Below are positions 18,324 to 27,460 of a DNA stretch of 64,000 nucleotides, in pieces. Source of the DNA: JALYOK01 sp963840785 (GTDB taxonomy: Bacteria > Pseudomonadota > Gammaproteobacteria > Burkholderiales > JALYOK01); assembly GCA_963840785.1 (NCBI GenBank), contig CAWJAF010000007.1:433233-497232 (forward strand), read 5' to 3'. How positions within the stretch are numbered: position 1 is the stretch's first letter; every line of letters begins with the position of its first letter. Position numbers and translations under genes: made by a program. Under the pieces are notes generated by a model. The model was given only the letters and a program-made list of their open reading frames with translations, was not told where the DNA came from and searched no databases.

Positions 18324-19844
18324 ATGAAGAAAAAACTATTTGCTGCCTTTTGCCCGAGCCTATTTATGCTATCTGCGACCGAAGTTTTCGCCGATGAAAA
18401 CAATGCAACCGCGCTGACCATCTACAGTTCTGCGCAGGCTGGGGCGATTTCCCCAGAAACCTACCGCGATGGCGGCAACGGCCAAAATGTGCCGGGCTAC
18501 GCGCTGATTCGCCAGGAGCGCAAAGTTATCCTCGATAAATCGCGAAGCGTCGTGCGTTTTACCGACGTTGCCGCGCTGATTGACCCGACCACCGTATCGT
18601 TTACCTCGTTGACCGATCCCGAAGGCACCCGCGTGATCGAACAGAATTATCAGTTCGATTTAGTCAGCACCGATAAAGTGCTGCAAAAATATATCGATAA
18701 CGAAATCAGCGTCGAGCAGCAGCGCGGCGATAAAACCGAAGTCATCAATGGCGTGCTCACCAGCACCGCCGGAAATCTCATTCTGCGTAAAGACGATGGC
18801 AGCATTCGCATTGTTAATGGCTATTCAGGTATTAAGTTGCCTAAATTGCCCGGCGGCTTGATCACCAAACCAACGTTGGTCTGGGATATCGCAACCAGCA
18901 AGCCAGGCGAACACCGCACCCGCGTTGCTTATCAAACGACCGGCATAACCTGGTGGGCGGATTACAACTTCACTTATGCCGAAGGCAAAGACGCGAATTC
19001 TTGCAAACTTGACGCAAGCGCCTGGGTCAGCATTCTGAATCAATCCGGTGGCAGCTACCAAGACGCCAAACTAAAGCTCATCGCCGGCGATGTGCAACGC
19101 GCGCAGCCCGCGCCGTCGCAAAGGATGCTGATGAAAGGCCGTGTTGCCGAAATGGCGATGGCAGACGCCGCGCCCGCGTTCGAAGAAAAAGCGTTCTTCG
19201 AATATCATCTTTACACCTTAGGTTTTCCAACGACGTTGCCGGACAACTCAACTAAACAAATTGAATTGTTCCCCGCCGCGCGCGGCGTGCCGTGTGAAAA
19301 AACCTTACTTTATGTCGGTCAAGCTGCGCCCTACTACAACTATGGCAGCCCGATGTTCGATCGCAATTTTGGCGTGGAATCGAATAAAAAGGTTGACGTG
19401 TTCATCTCGTTTAAGAACACCAAAGAAAATAAAATGGGTATGCCTTTGCCCACTGGGCGGATTCGCGTAAGCAAGCTCGATACCGCTGACAATAGCTTAG
19501 AATTTATCGGCGAAGACCGCATCGATCACACGCCGAAAAACGAGAAAGTGTTACTAAAATTGGGTAGCGCGTTTGACGTTGTCGGTGAGCGCCGTCAGGT
19601 AGATTTTCGCGTCGACACGAACGCCAAGTGGATGGAAGAAGATATCGAAATTAAAATTCGCAATCAGAAAGACGAAGCAGTGACCGTGATTGCGAAGGAA
19701 AGTTTGTATCGCTGGAGTAACTGGAAAATCAGCAAGAATTCCATGGCCTCTGATAAGCAGGATGCGCACACGGTGCATTTTCCGGTGAAGCTCGCTAAAG
19801 GCGCAGAAGGAATTGTTCGCTACACGGTTCGGTACACTTGGTAG
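18324..19844 (+). CDS. DUF4139 domain-containing exported protein
   Basis: A 506-residue protein with a signal peptide (MKKKLFAAFCPSLFMLSATEVFADE) and therefore periplasmic or outer-membrane associated. The sequence matches the DUF4139 family through segments such as RQERKVILDKSRSVVRF, TTGITWWADYNFTY and the C-terminal VRYTVRYTW. The start at 18324 is chosen from AAAGGAACG just upstream and the signal peptide; the frame is open to 18255. The molecular role of DUF4139 proteins is not known. Confidence 0.88.
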   Translation: MKKKLFAAFCPSLFMLSATEVFADENNATALTIYSSAQAGAISPETYRDGGNGQNVPGYALIRQERKVILDKSRSVVRFTDVAALIDPTTVSFTSLTDPEGTRVIEQNYQFDLVSTDKVLQKYIDNEISVEQQRGDKTEVINGVLTSTAGNLILRKDDGSIRIVNGYSGIKLPKLPGGLITKPTLVWDIATSKPGEHRTRVAYQTTGITWWADYNFTYAEGKDANSCKLDASAWVSILNQSGGSYQDAKLKLIAGDVQRAQPAPSQRMLMKGRVAEMAMADAAPAFEEKAFFEYHLYTLGFPTTLPDNSTKQIELFPAARGVPCEKTLLYVGQAAPYYNYGSPMFDRNFGVESNKKVDVFISFKNTKENKMGMPLPTGRIRVSKLDTADNSLEFIGEDRIDHTPKNEKVLLKLGSAFDVVGERRQVDFRVDTNAKWMEEDIEIKIRNQKDEAVTVIAKESLYRWSNWKISKNSMASDKQDAHTVHFPVKLAKGAEGIVRYTVRYTW

Positions 19845-19959
19845 GGGGCCGCGCCAGAAGGCGCATGGATACTCGCTCCTGGCGATGCCATCCTGTAGTG
19901 CCGCATCAATACTTGCTCTGTGGACATATTGTTTTTAAATCGATTTTCAGGGAGAGGAA

Positions 19960-20847
19960 ATGAAACAGCGAATTGGATTTATCGGCGTTGGATTGATGGG
20001 CCACGGCATGGCGAAAAATCTGGTTGAAAAAGGATTCTCGTTGACTGTGTTGGGCCATAAAAAACGCGCGTCCGTGGAGGACTTGAAAAAGCGCGGTGCA
20101 AAGGAAGCGAAAACTGTCAAAGCCTTGGTCGACGCATCGGACGTGATCATTTTATGCGTCACCGGAACGCCGCAAGTGGAAGATATGGTCTATCGAGTCG
20201 ACGGCATTCGTGCCGCAGCACGTAAAGGTTTGACCGTGATCGATTGTTCTACCAGCGAGCCGCCGTCGACTGCGAAGATTTTTGCCGACATGAAAAAGCT
20301 TGGCGTCACCTTCGTTGATGCGCCGCTAACACGTACACCAATCGAAGCCGAAAAAGGCCTCTTGAATACGTTGGTCGGTGCCGAAGCAAAAGTTCTAAAA
20401 GCGATCCGTCCGATTCTTGAAGCATTTTGCGAAAATATTTTCCATATCGGTGGCCCGGTCAGCGGGCATCAAATTAAACTAATCAACAATTTTTTTGCGA
20501 TTGGCCAAGGCGTGCTGATTTCAGAAATGTTTAGTGCGATGGGAAAAGTTGGCATTGATCCAAAAAAATTAGTCGAACTCGTCAGCAAAGGCGCAGCGAA
20601 TTCCGGATTGTTTCAGTTGATTGCCGGCGGAGCAGCGGAGGGCGATTACGCCCGCATGAAATTTGCGATCGCTAACGCGTCGAAAGACGTGACTTACTAC
20701 AACCGCATGCTCGATAGTTTGGGTGTGATGGGCCCGGTCGCGGCGACATTACAACAATCGCTAAAACACGCCGTCGCGCTTGGCTACGGCGATAAGATGG
20801 TGCCGTCGCTGATTGAGGCGCAACGGAAAATTAACGGGCTGAAATGA
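19960..20847 (+). CDS. NAD(P)-dependent beta-hydroxyacid dehydrogenase
   Basis: A 295-residue enzyme of the 3-hydroxyisobutyrate dehydrogenase / tartronate-semialdehyde reductase family. It has the N-terminal Rossmann motif IGFIGVGLMGHGMAKNL, substrate-binding DCSTSEPPST, and the catalytic Lys in GHQIKLINNFF. A strong GGGAGAGGAA precedes the ATG. The exact substrate is not evident. It ends two bases before the convergent DUF1178 gene. Confidence 0.9.
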   Translation: MKQRIGFIGVGLMGHGMAKNLVEKGFSLTVLGHKKRASVEDLKKRGAKEAKTVKALVDASDVIILCVTGTPQVEDMVYRVDGIRAAARKGLTVIDCSTSEPPSTAKIFADMKKLGVTFVDAPLTRTPIEAEKGLLNTLVGAEAKVLKAIRPILEAFCENIFHIGGPVSGHQIKLINNFFAIGQGVLISEMFSAMGKVGIDPKKLVELVSKGAANSGLFQLIAGGAAEGDYARMKFAIANASKDVTYYNRMLDSLGVMGPVAATLQQSLKHAVALGYGDKMVPSLIEAQRKINGLK

Positions 20848-20848
20848 A

Positions 20849-21286
20849 CTACTGAAGTTTGTCCGGCAGAATCGGAAATTGTGGTAGAGGCAACACATCG
20901 ATGCCCTCGTCGCTCAATTCTGCGACTTCTTGCTGCGAGGCGCTGCCGCGAATGCTGCGCGCCTCGGCTTCGCCGTAATGAATCTTGCGGGCTTCTTCGG
21001 GGAACTCGCGGCCAACGTCCTCGGTATGATTGCGTAAATACGCCATCATTTTTCGCCACATGACTTCGGGCGACACGTTGTGCGACATCGCCACAGCCGT
21101 GCGCGCCGGCGCCGAATGTTTTGCGACATTTAACCGCGGCGCGGCTAGTTGGCGCAGGACGGTCGTCGAAGCGCAAATTGGGCACGCTACGCTACCGTTC
21201 GCCTGCTGCGCTTCGAAACCTTCAAGGGAATCAAACCAGCCTTCGAACCCATGGCCTTGCTCGCACTTTAAGTCGTATACAACCAT
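20849..21286 (-). CDS. DUF1178 family protein
   Basis: A 145-residue protein starting MVVYDLKCEQGHGFEGWFDS, the hallmark of DUF1178, with a rubredoxin-like C-x-H...CPIC pair (Cys8, and the CPICAS further on) that may bind a metal. The rest is helical with a Ser/Glu-rich end. Function unknown. It is followed upstream on the same strand by dksA and may be co-transcribed with it (29 bases apart). Confidence 0.88.
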   Translation of the reverse strand: MVVYDLKCEQGHGFEGWFDSLEGFEAQQANGSVACPICASTTVLRQLAAPRLNVAKHSAPARTAVAMSHNVSPEVMWRKMMAYLRNHTEDVGREFPEEARKIHYGEAEARSIRGSASQQEVAELSDEGIDVLPLPQFPILPDKLQ

Positions 21287-21315
21287 AGCGATCGTGGGCT
21301 TAGCTCATGGACGAG

Positions 21316-21747
21316 CTATTTCGCCACTTGCCTCTCGCGCATTTCTTCCAGCGTTTTGCAGTCGATACAAAGGGTTGCCGTTGGCCGTGCCAATAGGCGC
21401 TTTAGGCCAATTTCAATGCCGCAAGCATCGCAATAGCCGTATTCGCTCGCATCGATTTTCGCGATCATCTCGTCGATTTTCTTGATCATCTTGCGTTCGC
21501 GATCACGATTGCGCAATTCCAGCGCCATGTCCGATTCCTGCGTCGCGCGATCATTTGGGTCGGCGAATATTGTGGCTTCATCTTGCATGGTATGCACGGT
21601 GCGATCAATGTCCACACCTAGGTCGGCTTTCCACTCATCCAGCAGCTTGCGGAAATGACCAAGCTGACGCTTGCTCATATAGGCCTCGCCCTTCTTTTCA
21701 ACATATGGGGCGAATTGCTTAGTTGTTACTTCACGCATGGATCCCAT
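21316..21747 (-). CDS. dksA: RNA polymerase-binding transcription factor DksA
   Basis: A 143-residue DksA. The coiled coil carries the acidic tip (DRTVHTMQDEATIFADPNDRATQES), which reaches into the polymerase secondary channel to work with ppGpp. The C-terminal zinc finger reads YCDACGIEIG and CIDCKTLEE, a C-x2-C-x17-C-x2-C arrangement, with all four cysteines. The 180 bases upstream (21748-21929) separate it from the divergent cytochrome b561 gene and must contain its promoter. Confidence 0.96.
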   Translation of the reverse strand: MGSMREVTTKQFAPYVEKKGEAYMSKRQLGHFRKLLDEWKADLGVDIDRTVHTMQDEATIFADPNDRATQESDMALELRNRDRERKMIKKIDEMIAKIDASEYGYCDACGIEIGLKRLLARPTATLCIDCKTLEEMRERQVAK

Positions 21748-21929
21748 TAATCATTACCCATTTTTAAGATAGAGCCGAAAATCAAAATAAATTGGCGGAA
21801 CGAAATATCAAATAATAGCATAGAACCGTTTCTGTACCCTTACTCCAAAAACTCAATTTCCCACCGCTACAGTTCAAGTCGTCTAATCGCTTAAACTTGT
21901 AATATCATCAGCGATTTGGAGGGGCAATC

Positions 21930-22463
21930 GTGAATCGTCTAGCGCAACAAAAATATACTAACGTCGCCATTTGGTTGCATTGGATCATCGGCATCGCGCT
22001 TTTGGGACAGATCGCACTCGGGTTGTTCATGGCGGAAATTCCGAAAGAAACGCCGGATCGCGCGTGGTATTTCAATTTGCACAAATCCATTGGCGTGACG
22101 CTTGCAGTATTCATTTTGCTGAGAATCTGGTGGCGTCTTGGTCATCGCCCGCCACCCCTTGACCGGGTCATTCCCGCTTGGCAAGTCACTGCGTCAAAAA
22201 TCAGTCATTGGGCGCTTTACTTGGGTATGGTTGTCATGCCGGTTACCGGTATCATCATGTCGTCGTACAGCAAGTATGGGGTAAAGGCCTGGGGCATCCA
22301 ATTGCTTGCCGGAAACGACGATAAAGACGCTCGCGAGTTTTGGCTAGAACTGCACGAGCTGTCGGCGGATATTTTGATGGCGGTAATCGCAATTCATATT
22401 GTCGCTGCCCTGAAGCACTTGATCGTCGAAAAGAATGGCGTGTTTCAGCGCATCCTTCCTTAG
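21930..22463 (+). CDS. Cytochrome b561 family protein
   Basis: A 177-residue four-helix membrane cytochrome. Heme-ligating histidines are placed as in the family: AIWLHWIIG in the first helix, NLHKSIGVTL in the second, SKISHWALYLGM in the third and AIHIVAALKH in the fourth. It likely transfers electrons from quinol to a periplasmic acceptor. The start is GTG at 21930, supported by GGAGGGG at 21918-21924. It is divergent from dksA and abuts the convergent ankyrin gene. Confidence 0.93.
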   Translation: MNRLAQQKYTNVAIWLHWIIGIALLGQIALGLFMAEIPKETPDRAWYFNLHKSIGVTLAVFILLRIWWRLGHRPPPLDRVIPAWQVTASKISHWALYLGMVVMPVTGIIMSSYSKYGVKAWGIQLLAGNDDKDAREFWLELHELSADILMAVIAIHIVAALKHLIVEKNGVFQRILP

Positions 22464-23129
22464 TTAATCGCGCGCACCCGCATTCTCCAATAACGCAATG
22501 ACTTCGGCGTTTTTGGCCTCGCGGGCAATCACTAGCGCTGTGTTGCCACGATTATCCTTCAGCTTCGGATCGGCCTTGGCTGCGAGCAAAACTTTGACAC
22601 TTTCAGGATCGCCGTGACCCGCAGCCCACATCAACGCCGTGAGGTCGTTGTGGTAGCGGGCGTCAACGGCAACGCCATGTTCCAAAAATGTTTTAAGAAC
22701 TTGAGCCTGTCCATTGCCCGCAGCCAACACCAACGCTGTTTTCTGCGATTGATCCTGTAAGCTCATGTCGGCGCCATTCTCTAACAATATTTTTGCGATC
22801 ACCGCGTGGCCTTGGAATGCGGCACTCATTAGGGGCGTAATTTTTTCTAAATTCGCCTGATTTACGTTACTGCCCGCGGTTAGTAAGACTTTGACCATCT
22901 CGATATTGCCGTTACGTGCGGCAAGATTCAGAGGCGTATCGCCCGCGCGGTTACGTGAATTCGGCGAAGCGCCTGCATTCAACGCACGAGTAAGCAAATC
23001 AATTTGATTGCGCTTAGCGGCTGAGATCAGCTGCGCGTTTATGTTCATCGACTGATAGGTTTCCTGCGCACTGACCGACGAAATCGATAGCAGAATCAGA
23101 ACAAATATTTTGGTCATGCGCTGTAGCAT
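22464..23129 (-). CDS. Exported ankyrin repeat protein
   Basis: A 221-residue protein with a signal peptide (TKIFVLILLSISSVSAQE) followed by about five to six ankyrin repeats, each with the recurring pattern TPLNLAARNGNIEMVKVLL or ALMWAAGHGDPESVKVLL. It should act as a periplasmic protein-binding module. The start is either 23129 or the second Met at 23117; AAAGG upstream fits the first. Partner unknown. Confidence 0.9.
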   Translation of the reverse strand: MLQRMTKIFVLILLSISSVSAQETYQSMNINAQLISAAKRNQIDLLTRALNAGASPNSRNRAGDTPLNLAARNGNIEMVKVLLTAGSNVNQANLEKITPLMSAAFQGHAVIAKILLENGADMSLQDQSQKTALVLAAGNGQAQVLKTFLEHGVAVDARYHNDLTALMWAAGHGDPESVKVLLAAKADPKLKDNRGNTALVIAREAKNAEVIALLENAGARD

Positions 23130-23254
23130 TTTTTCTAACCTTTAACTGTGTGATAATAGCGCGGCGCTATTGTATCGGAGGCGTCATAAACTTGCGCGTT
23201 CAGTTTACCTTAACGTTAAAATTGTTCGCAAAACAACATTGCATTGGAGGCCTT

Positions 23255-24979
23255 ATGAAACTTATTAAATCAAAACTCGCCCTAGGATTAGCGACGAGCC
23301 TGTTGATTTCGTCCGCCGCATTTGCAGCAGAGGAAATTCAAGGCGGTGCCGTTATCGCGGCTAAGCCCATGTCCAGCAGCCTTGTTCCCGTTACCCAAGC
23401 GATGCTCAGCGCATCCGAGGGCGATGGCAAGCATTGGTTGCACTCGAATGGTAACTACGCGCAAACGCGTTACTATCCCGCATCGCAAATTCACACCGGC
23501 AACGTCGGCAAACTCAAGCCCGCCTTCGTGTTCCAAACCGCCGTGCTGGAATCGATGGAAACCGCGCCGCTGATCGTTAACGGTGTGATGTTCCTGACCA
23601 CGTCTTATAACCACGTCTATGCCATTGACGCGGTCACCGGCGAAGAGTTTTGGCATTACAAACACAAGATGGGCGAGGTAACGACATTCTGCTGCGGGCC
23701 GAACAACCGTGGTGTAGCCGCGTTGGATGGCAAATTGTTCATGGGGACGTTGGACGCAAAAATGGTCGCCCTCGATGCGAAGACGGGCAAATTGCTGTGG
23801 GAAACGCAAATTGCCGATCCTGAACTCGGTTATTCCGAAACCATGGCGCCCGTTGCGGTCGACGGCAAAATATTGATCGGCACCAACGGTGGCGAATACG
23901 GTATCCGCGGCTTCGTCAAAGCCTACGACGCCAACGACGGAAAATTGCTGTGGACGTTCTACACGATTCCGGAAAAAGGCCATGAAGGCGTGTGGAACCC
24001 GAACGACGCGACCAATCGCGATATGAAGCGCGACATCGCAGCAGAAAAAGCGGCGCTCGCAAAAAATGGCGGCGATTTCTACAAAACCCTGGGTGGCGGC
24101 GTATGGATGGCCCCCGCTGTGGATCTAGAGTCAAAGACCGCTTTCTTCGTTGTCGGTAATCCCTCGCCTGACCTGTATGGCGCGGAGCGTCCCGGCGACA
24201 ACCTCTACACCGACTCGATCGTTGCCGTAGATCTCAACACCGGCGCGTACAAATGGCACTATCAATACGTCGCCCACGACGTTTGGGATCTGGACGCAGT
24301 GAGCCCGCCCATCCTGACGGACGCTGCCGGTAAAGACGGCAAAATGCGCAAAGTCGTGATCCATGGCGGCAAGACCGGCCATATCTATGTTCATGACCGC
24401 GCCACCGGCGAATTGATCCGCTTCTCCGACGCCATGGTGCCGCAAACCGGCCTGTGGACGTTACCCACCAAAGAAGGCGCGCGTATGGACCTCGGCGCTA
24501 ATGGCGGTGTGGAATGGAGCCCGATGGCGGTCAATCCCAAGCTGCGCATGGCTTATGCAGCTAACTTGATCCAACCGATGACCTATCACGTCGAAGCTGC
24601 CGCTTATCCGGGCGGTAAATTGTGGCTCGGCGGTGCGTTCAAAACCATTCCTGGCGTTGCACAAACCGGCCGCATCAGTGCGGTGAACATGGATACCGGT
24701 AAAATCGCTTGGGAAGTGAACACGCCGCAACCCTTGATGGGCGGCCTGTTGGCCACTGCCGGTGGTTTAATATTCAACGGCGAAGGCAATGGCTGGTTCA
24801 AAGCGTTTGATGCTAAGAACGGTAAGGAGCTGTGGAAATTCAACTGCGGCGCCGGTGCAAATGCCCCGGCCGTTTCCTACACCGTCAACGGTAAGCAATA
24901 CATCGCCGTTGCAGCGGGGGGAAACACCCAATTGGACTTTAAACGCGGCAATAGCGTATTTGTTTTCGCGCTGCCATAA
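23255..24979 (+). CDS. PQQ-dependent alcohol dehydrogenase (methanol/ethanol family), lanthanide-type signature
   Basis: A periplasmic quinoprotein of 574 residues with signal peptide (LGLATSLLISSAAFAAEE) and eight-bladed propeller repeats (AYDANDGKLLW, AVDLNTGAYKW). The vicinal cysteines TTFCCGPNNRG fit the disulfide that packs on PQQ. The active-site stretch HDVWDLDAVSPP has the catalytic Asp345 and a second Asp347 two residues later; in this superfamily such a DxD pair goes with lanthanide rather than calcium. There is no fused heme domain, and a diheme cytochrome c gene follows. The start at 23255 is supported by TTGGAGG at 23244-23250. The alcohol substrate is unknown. Confidence 0.88.
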   Translation: MKLIKSKLALGLATSLLISSAAFAAEEIQGGAVIAAKPMSSSLVPVTQAMLSASEGDGKHWLHSNGNYAQTRYYPASQIHTGNVGKLKPAFVFQTAVLESMETAPLIVNGVMFLTTSYNHVYAIDAVTGEEFWHYKHKMGEVTTFCCGPNNRGVAALDGKLFMGTLDAKMVALDAKTGKLLWETQIADPELGYSETMAPVAVDGKILIGTNGGEYGIRGFVKAYDANDGKLLWTFYTIPEKGHEGVWNPNDATNRDMKRDIAAEKAALAKNGGDFYKTLGGGVWMAPAVDLESKTAFFVVGNPSPDLYGAERPGDNLYTDSIVAVDLNTGAYKWHYQYVAHDVWDLDAVSPPILTDAAGKDGKMRKVVIHGGKTGHIYVHDRATGELIRFSDAMVPQTGLWTLPTKEGARMDLGANGGVEWSPMAVNPKLRMAYAANLIQPMTYHVEAAAYPGGKLWLGGAFKTIPGVAQTGRISAVNMDTGKIAWEVNTPQPLMGGLLATAGGLIFNGEGNGWFKAFDAKNGKELWKFNCGAGANAPAVSYTVNGKQYIAVAAGGNTQLDFKRGNSVFVFALP

Positions 24980-25004
24980 ACTTAAAAGGTAATTGTTTGT
25001 CATA

Positions 25005-25035
25005 GAAAGGCCGCTCCCATAGAGCGGCCTTTTTC
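25005..25035 (+). terminator. Rho-independent terminator after the PQQ dehydrogenase
   Basis: A ten-base stem AAAGGCCGCT / AGCGGCCTTT at 25006-25015 and 25023-25032 with a short loop, followed by a short T-run. It lies 25 bases after the dehydrogenase stop and before the cytochrome c gene, so the cytochrome may have its own promoter or be expressed by read-through. Confidence 0.85.
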
Positions 25036-25058
25036 GCAATTTAGGACTGTCCGTTCAC

Positions 25059-25631
25059 ATGAAAAAAATATTGATTGCATTATGGTTTTTGGCCAATAGC
25101 GCGATAACGTTTGCCGATGACGCGCCCGCCAAGGTCAACACACCGGACGCCTGTGGCGTGTGCCACGGAATTGATGGCAATTCTCCCGCCGGCGCATTCC
25201 CCAATCTTTCTGGGCAGAACGCGCGTTATTTGTATTTGCAGCTTAAAGATTTCAAGGAGGGGCGTCGTAACGATCCGCTGATGAGCCCGATCGCGAAGCA
25301 ATTAGAGAAAAAAGAAATGCAAGCATTGGCAAAGTACTTTTCGGAACAAAAACCCAAACCAGTAGCCTTCAAAGCCGACAACGCTCGCGCAGCCGCCGGC
25401 AAAAAAGTCGCTGACGATGCGCTATGCCCGATGTGTCATCTCGGCGGATTCGTCGGTCAGAATGAAATTCCGAAAGTTGCCGGCCAACATCCGGAATACG
25501 TTCGCAAGCAATTGACCGATTTTCGCGCCAGAACCCGCACAAATGACGCGGGCAATATGACGGCCTATTCGTCGAACTTAAGTGATGACGACATCGAAAA
25601 CTTAGTGCACTACATCGGTACGTTGTATTAG
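25059..25631 (+). CDS. Diheme cytochrome c (c4 type)
   Basis: A 190-residue periplasmic protein with signal peptide (MKKILIALWFLANSAITFADD) and two heme-binding motifs, CGVCH and CPMCH, each followed by a class I cytochrome fold (repeats with PNLSGQNARYLYLQL and PKVAGQHPEYVRKQL). The two similar halves match cytochrome c4. Placed just after the PQQ dehydrogenase, it is the likely electron acceptor, although a terminator separates the genes. Confidence 0.92.
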   Translation: MKKILIALWFLANSAITFADDAPAKVNTPDACGVCHGIDGNSPAGAFPNLSGQNARYLYLQLKDFKEGRRNDPLMSPIAKQLEKKEMQALAKYFSEQKPKPVAFKADNARAAAGKKVADDALCPMCHLGGFVGQNEIPKVAGQHPEYVRKQLTDFRARTRTNDAGNMTAYSSNLSDDDIENLVHYIGTLY

Positions 25632-25681
25632 ACTAAATCCGTCGTAATCATTTACTCGATAAATATTTTGGGCGCTGCGCC

Positions 25682-26047
25682 GTGAATAAACTTGCTGTCT
25701 TTGTTGTTGTTCTATTGGCAATTGGCGGATATCTTTATCGCGATCAAATTATCCCAGCGCAAATCGGCGATAAGGCCTCGCAAAAAATTTACTCTTGGAA
25801 AGATAAGGATGGAAGGACGCATTACAGTAGCGACAAGTCCGCAGCCCCGGCGGGCGTGAAAGCAGCCGATCTCCCCGAAATTAGTATTATCGAAACCGAT
25901 AAAGCTGAGCTAGAGAAACAAGCAAAACGGCTGAAGGAGAAAGATGCGCCCGTCGAATCGGGCGAGCTTGAAAAACCCAAGATGCCTCAGGTTCGTAATT
26001 TGGCGTTGGAGCGGATGGAAAAGGCAGCAGAAAATCTAAAAAAATAG
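25682..26047 (+). CDS. DUF4124-like membrane-anchored protein
   Basis: A 121-residue protein with an N-terminal anchor (MNKLAVFVVVLLAIGGYLY) and then the short DUF4124-type segment IYSWKDKDGRTHYSSDKS. The remainder is charged and probably helical (ERMEKAAENLKK). GTG at 25682 is the start. Function unknown. It lies in a loose rightward group after the cytochrome. Confidence 0.75.
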   Translation: MNKLAVFVVVLLAIGGYLYRDQIIPAQIGDKASQKIYSWKDKDGRTHYSSDKSAAPAGVKAADLPEISIIETDKAELEKQAKRLKEKDAPVESGELEKPKMPQVRNLALERMEKAAENLKK

Positions 26048-26284
26048 GGTCCTATCAGGAAAGCCCTTTCCCGCTTAAATCTCCAAGGCACCTGCCTGCA
26101 AAGGCAATAGGGGCGTGCCGTTTCAAGCGCCTCAATTTCCAATAAAGTACGTATTATCGTCAAATAAATAACGTGTGCTGGGCGCGGACAAATCGAGTTA
26201 TAATCATCGACGGACAAAAGAATAATTAATGGCTTGAAAATGGAGCCAGTGGTATTTGAAGTAGGCTGCTGCAAGGAGTAGTAA

Positions 26285-27448
26285 ATGAATACAGCGCAAT
26301 GGCATCTGGGTTCGCACGACCAACATCTTATCGCGAGCGTCATGCTGGCAGAAATTGCCGGCTATGAGGATCGCCCCGTATTCGAACAAATCGATCTTAC
26401 CAATCGCACTCGCCAAATATTTGAGCGCGCAGTCGTCGAGTCTGGCACTTGCGATGTGCGGATTATGGATCGCGAAGACAGCGTCGTATTGCTTTTCCCG
26501 GGCGACCCGCGCGATTGTCTAGGGCTCGCAACACGGTTAGCGTTAACGTTGGAAGCCGACGAGGAAGGCCATTCAAAGTTGCCGCTTCGGATAGGCGTAA
26601 ATTTAGGCCCCATCACGCTTAGTCGTAACGCGCTTGGCGAAATGAACGTGAGTGGCGCAGGAATCGATGATGCGGAACGCGTCGCCAAGGCCGGGGCGCT
26701 GCGCGAAATTTTGATGTCCCGTTCGTTCTATAGCGTGTTGTCGCGCGCGTCGATGGACGATCGATTACTGCGCCATAAAGCATTTATTTCGGACGAGCGC
26801 GATCAATCCTTTGCGGTCTATCAGTTGGCGCGACCGGAATCCGCTTTCCCAACACCAGAAAAGCAAAGCGATCATACCTCAATGCCATTGCCCCACGCAG
26901 CCCAACGCGCGCGCTGGAGCGCTATCGCTGCAGCGTTGCTTGCGATCGCCGGAATTGCGATTTATCAAGCACAGACTTCAAGCATTACCCGGTTGGTACA
27001 GCCGCCCCAAACCGCGCCTAAACCCGGAGCGGCCGTTGCGGCGAAAGTTATGCCCGGGGCAAAGAATGCCGACATTGCTGTTACCGAGCCCGATCCAACT
27101 CTCGTAGTAATACCAGAAACCGTCGCCATGACGGTCGAATCGATCGAAATTCCAATCGTTCAGCAAGAGGCGCCGACAGTCGCGCCTAATGTCACGGCCG
27201 TTGCGCGCGACACGTCTCGCAAAGCGATACCCGTTCGACCGGTTACGGTGCAGCTTGCTATAAAGCCGTGGGGCGAGGTTTTTGTCGATGGAAAAAAAGT
27301 TGGCGTGACGCCGCCTCTGCATAAGATCGCCATTTCGCCCGGTAAGCGCCAGATCGTAGTTCGCAATACCGATTTTTTACCGTTCGAAACGACTCTTGAT
27401 ATTCAGCCCGAGTCTTTGCTGCAAATTTCTCACCGATTCGATAAGTAA
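26285..27448 (+). CDS. Nucleotide-cyclase-like domain / membrane segment / PEGA domain protein
   Basis: A 387-residue protein in three parts. Residues 1-190 resemble the class III nucleotide cyclase fold: ASVMLAEIAGYEDRPV, DREDSVVLLFPG and LRIGVNLGPITLSRN match the usual strands, but the standard metal and base-contact residues are poorly preserved, so catalytic activity is doubtful. A single membrane segment (AIAAALLAIAGIAIYQA) at about 220 is followed by a Pro/Ala-rich linker and a C-terminal PEGA domain (LAIKPWGEVFVDGKKVG). An AAGGAG lies at 26273-26278. It precedes a TssQ-like lipoprotein by 12 bases, probably as an operon. Confidence 0.75.
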   Translation: MNTAQWHLGSHDQHLIASVMLAEIAGYEDRPVFEQIDLTNRTRQIFERAVVESGTCDVRIMDREDSVVLLFPGDPRDCLGLATRLALTLEADEEGHSKLPLRIGVNLGPITLSRNALGEMNVSGAGIDDAERVAKAGALREILMSRSFYSVLSRASMDDRLLRHKAFISDERDQSFAVYQLARPESAFPTPEKQSDHTSMPLPHAAQRARWSAIAAALLAIAGIAIYQAQTSSITRLVQPPQTAPKPGAAVAAKVMPGAKNADIAVTEPDPTLVVIPETVAMTVESIEIPIVQQEAPTVAPNVTAVARDTSRKAIPVRPVTVQLAIKPWGEVFVDGKKVGVTPPLHKIAISPGKRQIVVRNTDFLPFETTLDIQPESLLQISHRFDK

Positions 27449-27460
27449 TTTCTCAAAGCG

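Noticed and set aside
23288..23983. 231-codon open frame opposite the PQQ dehydrogenase
   Set aside because: Composition (His/Arg-rich) is that of a reverse-frame shadow; the plus-strand gene has full family homology.
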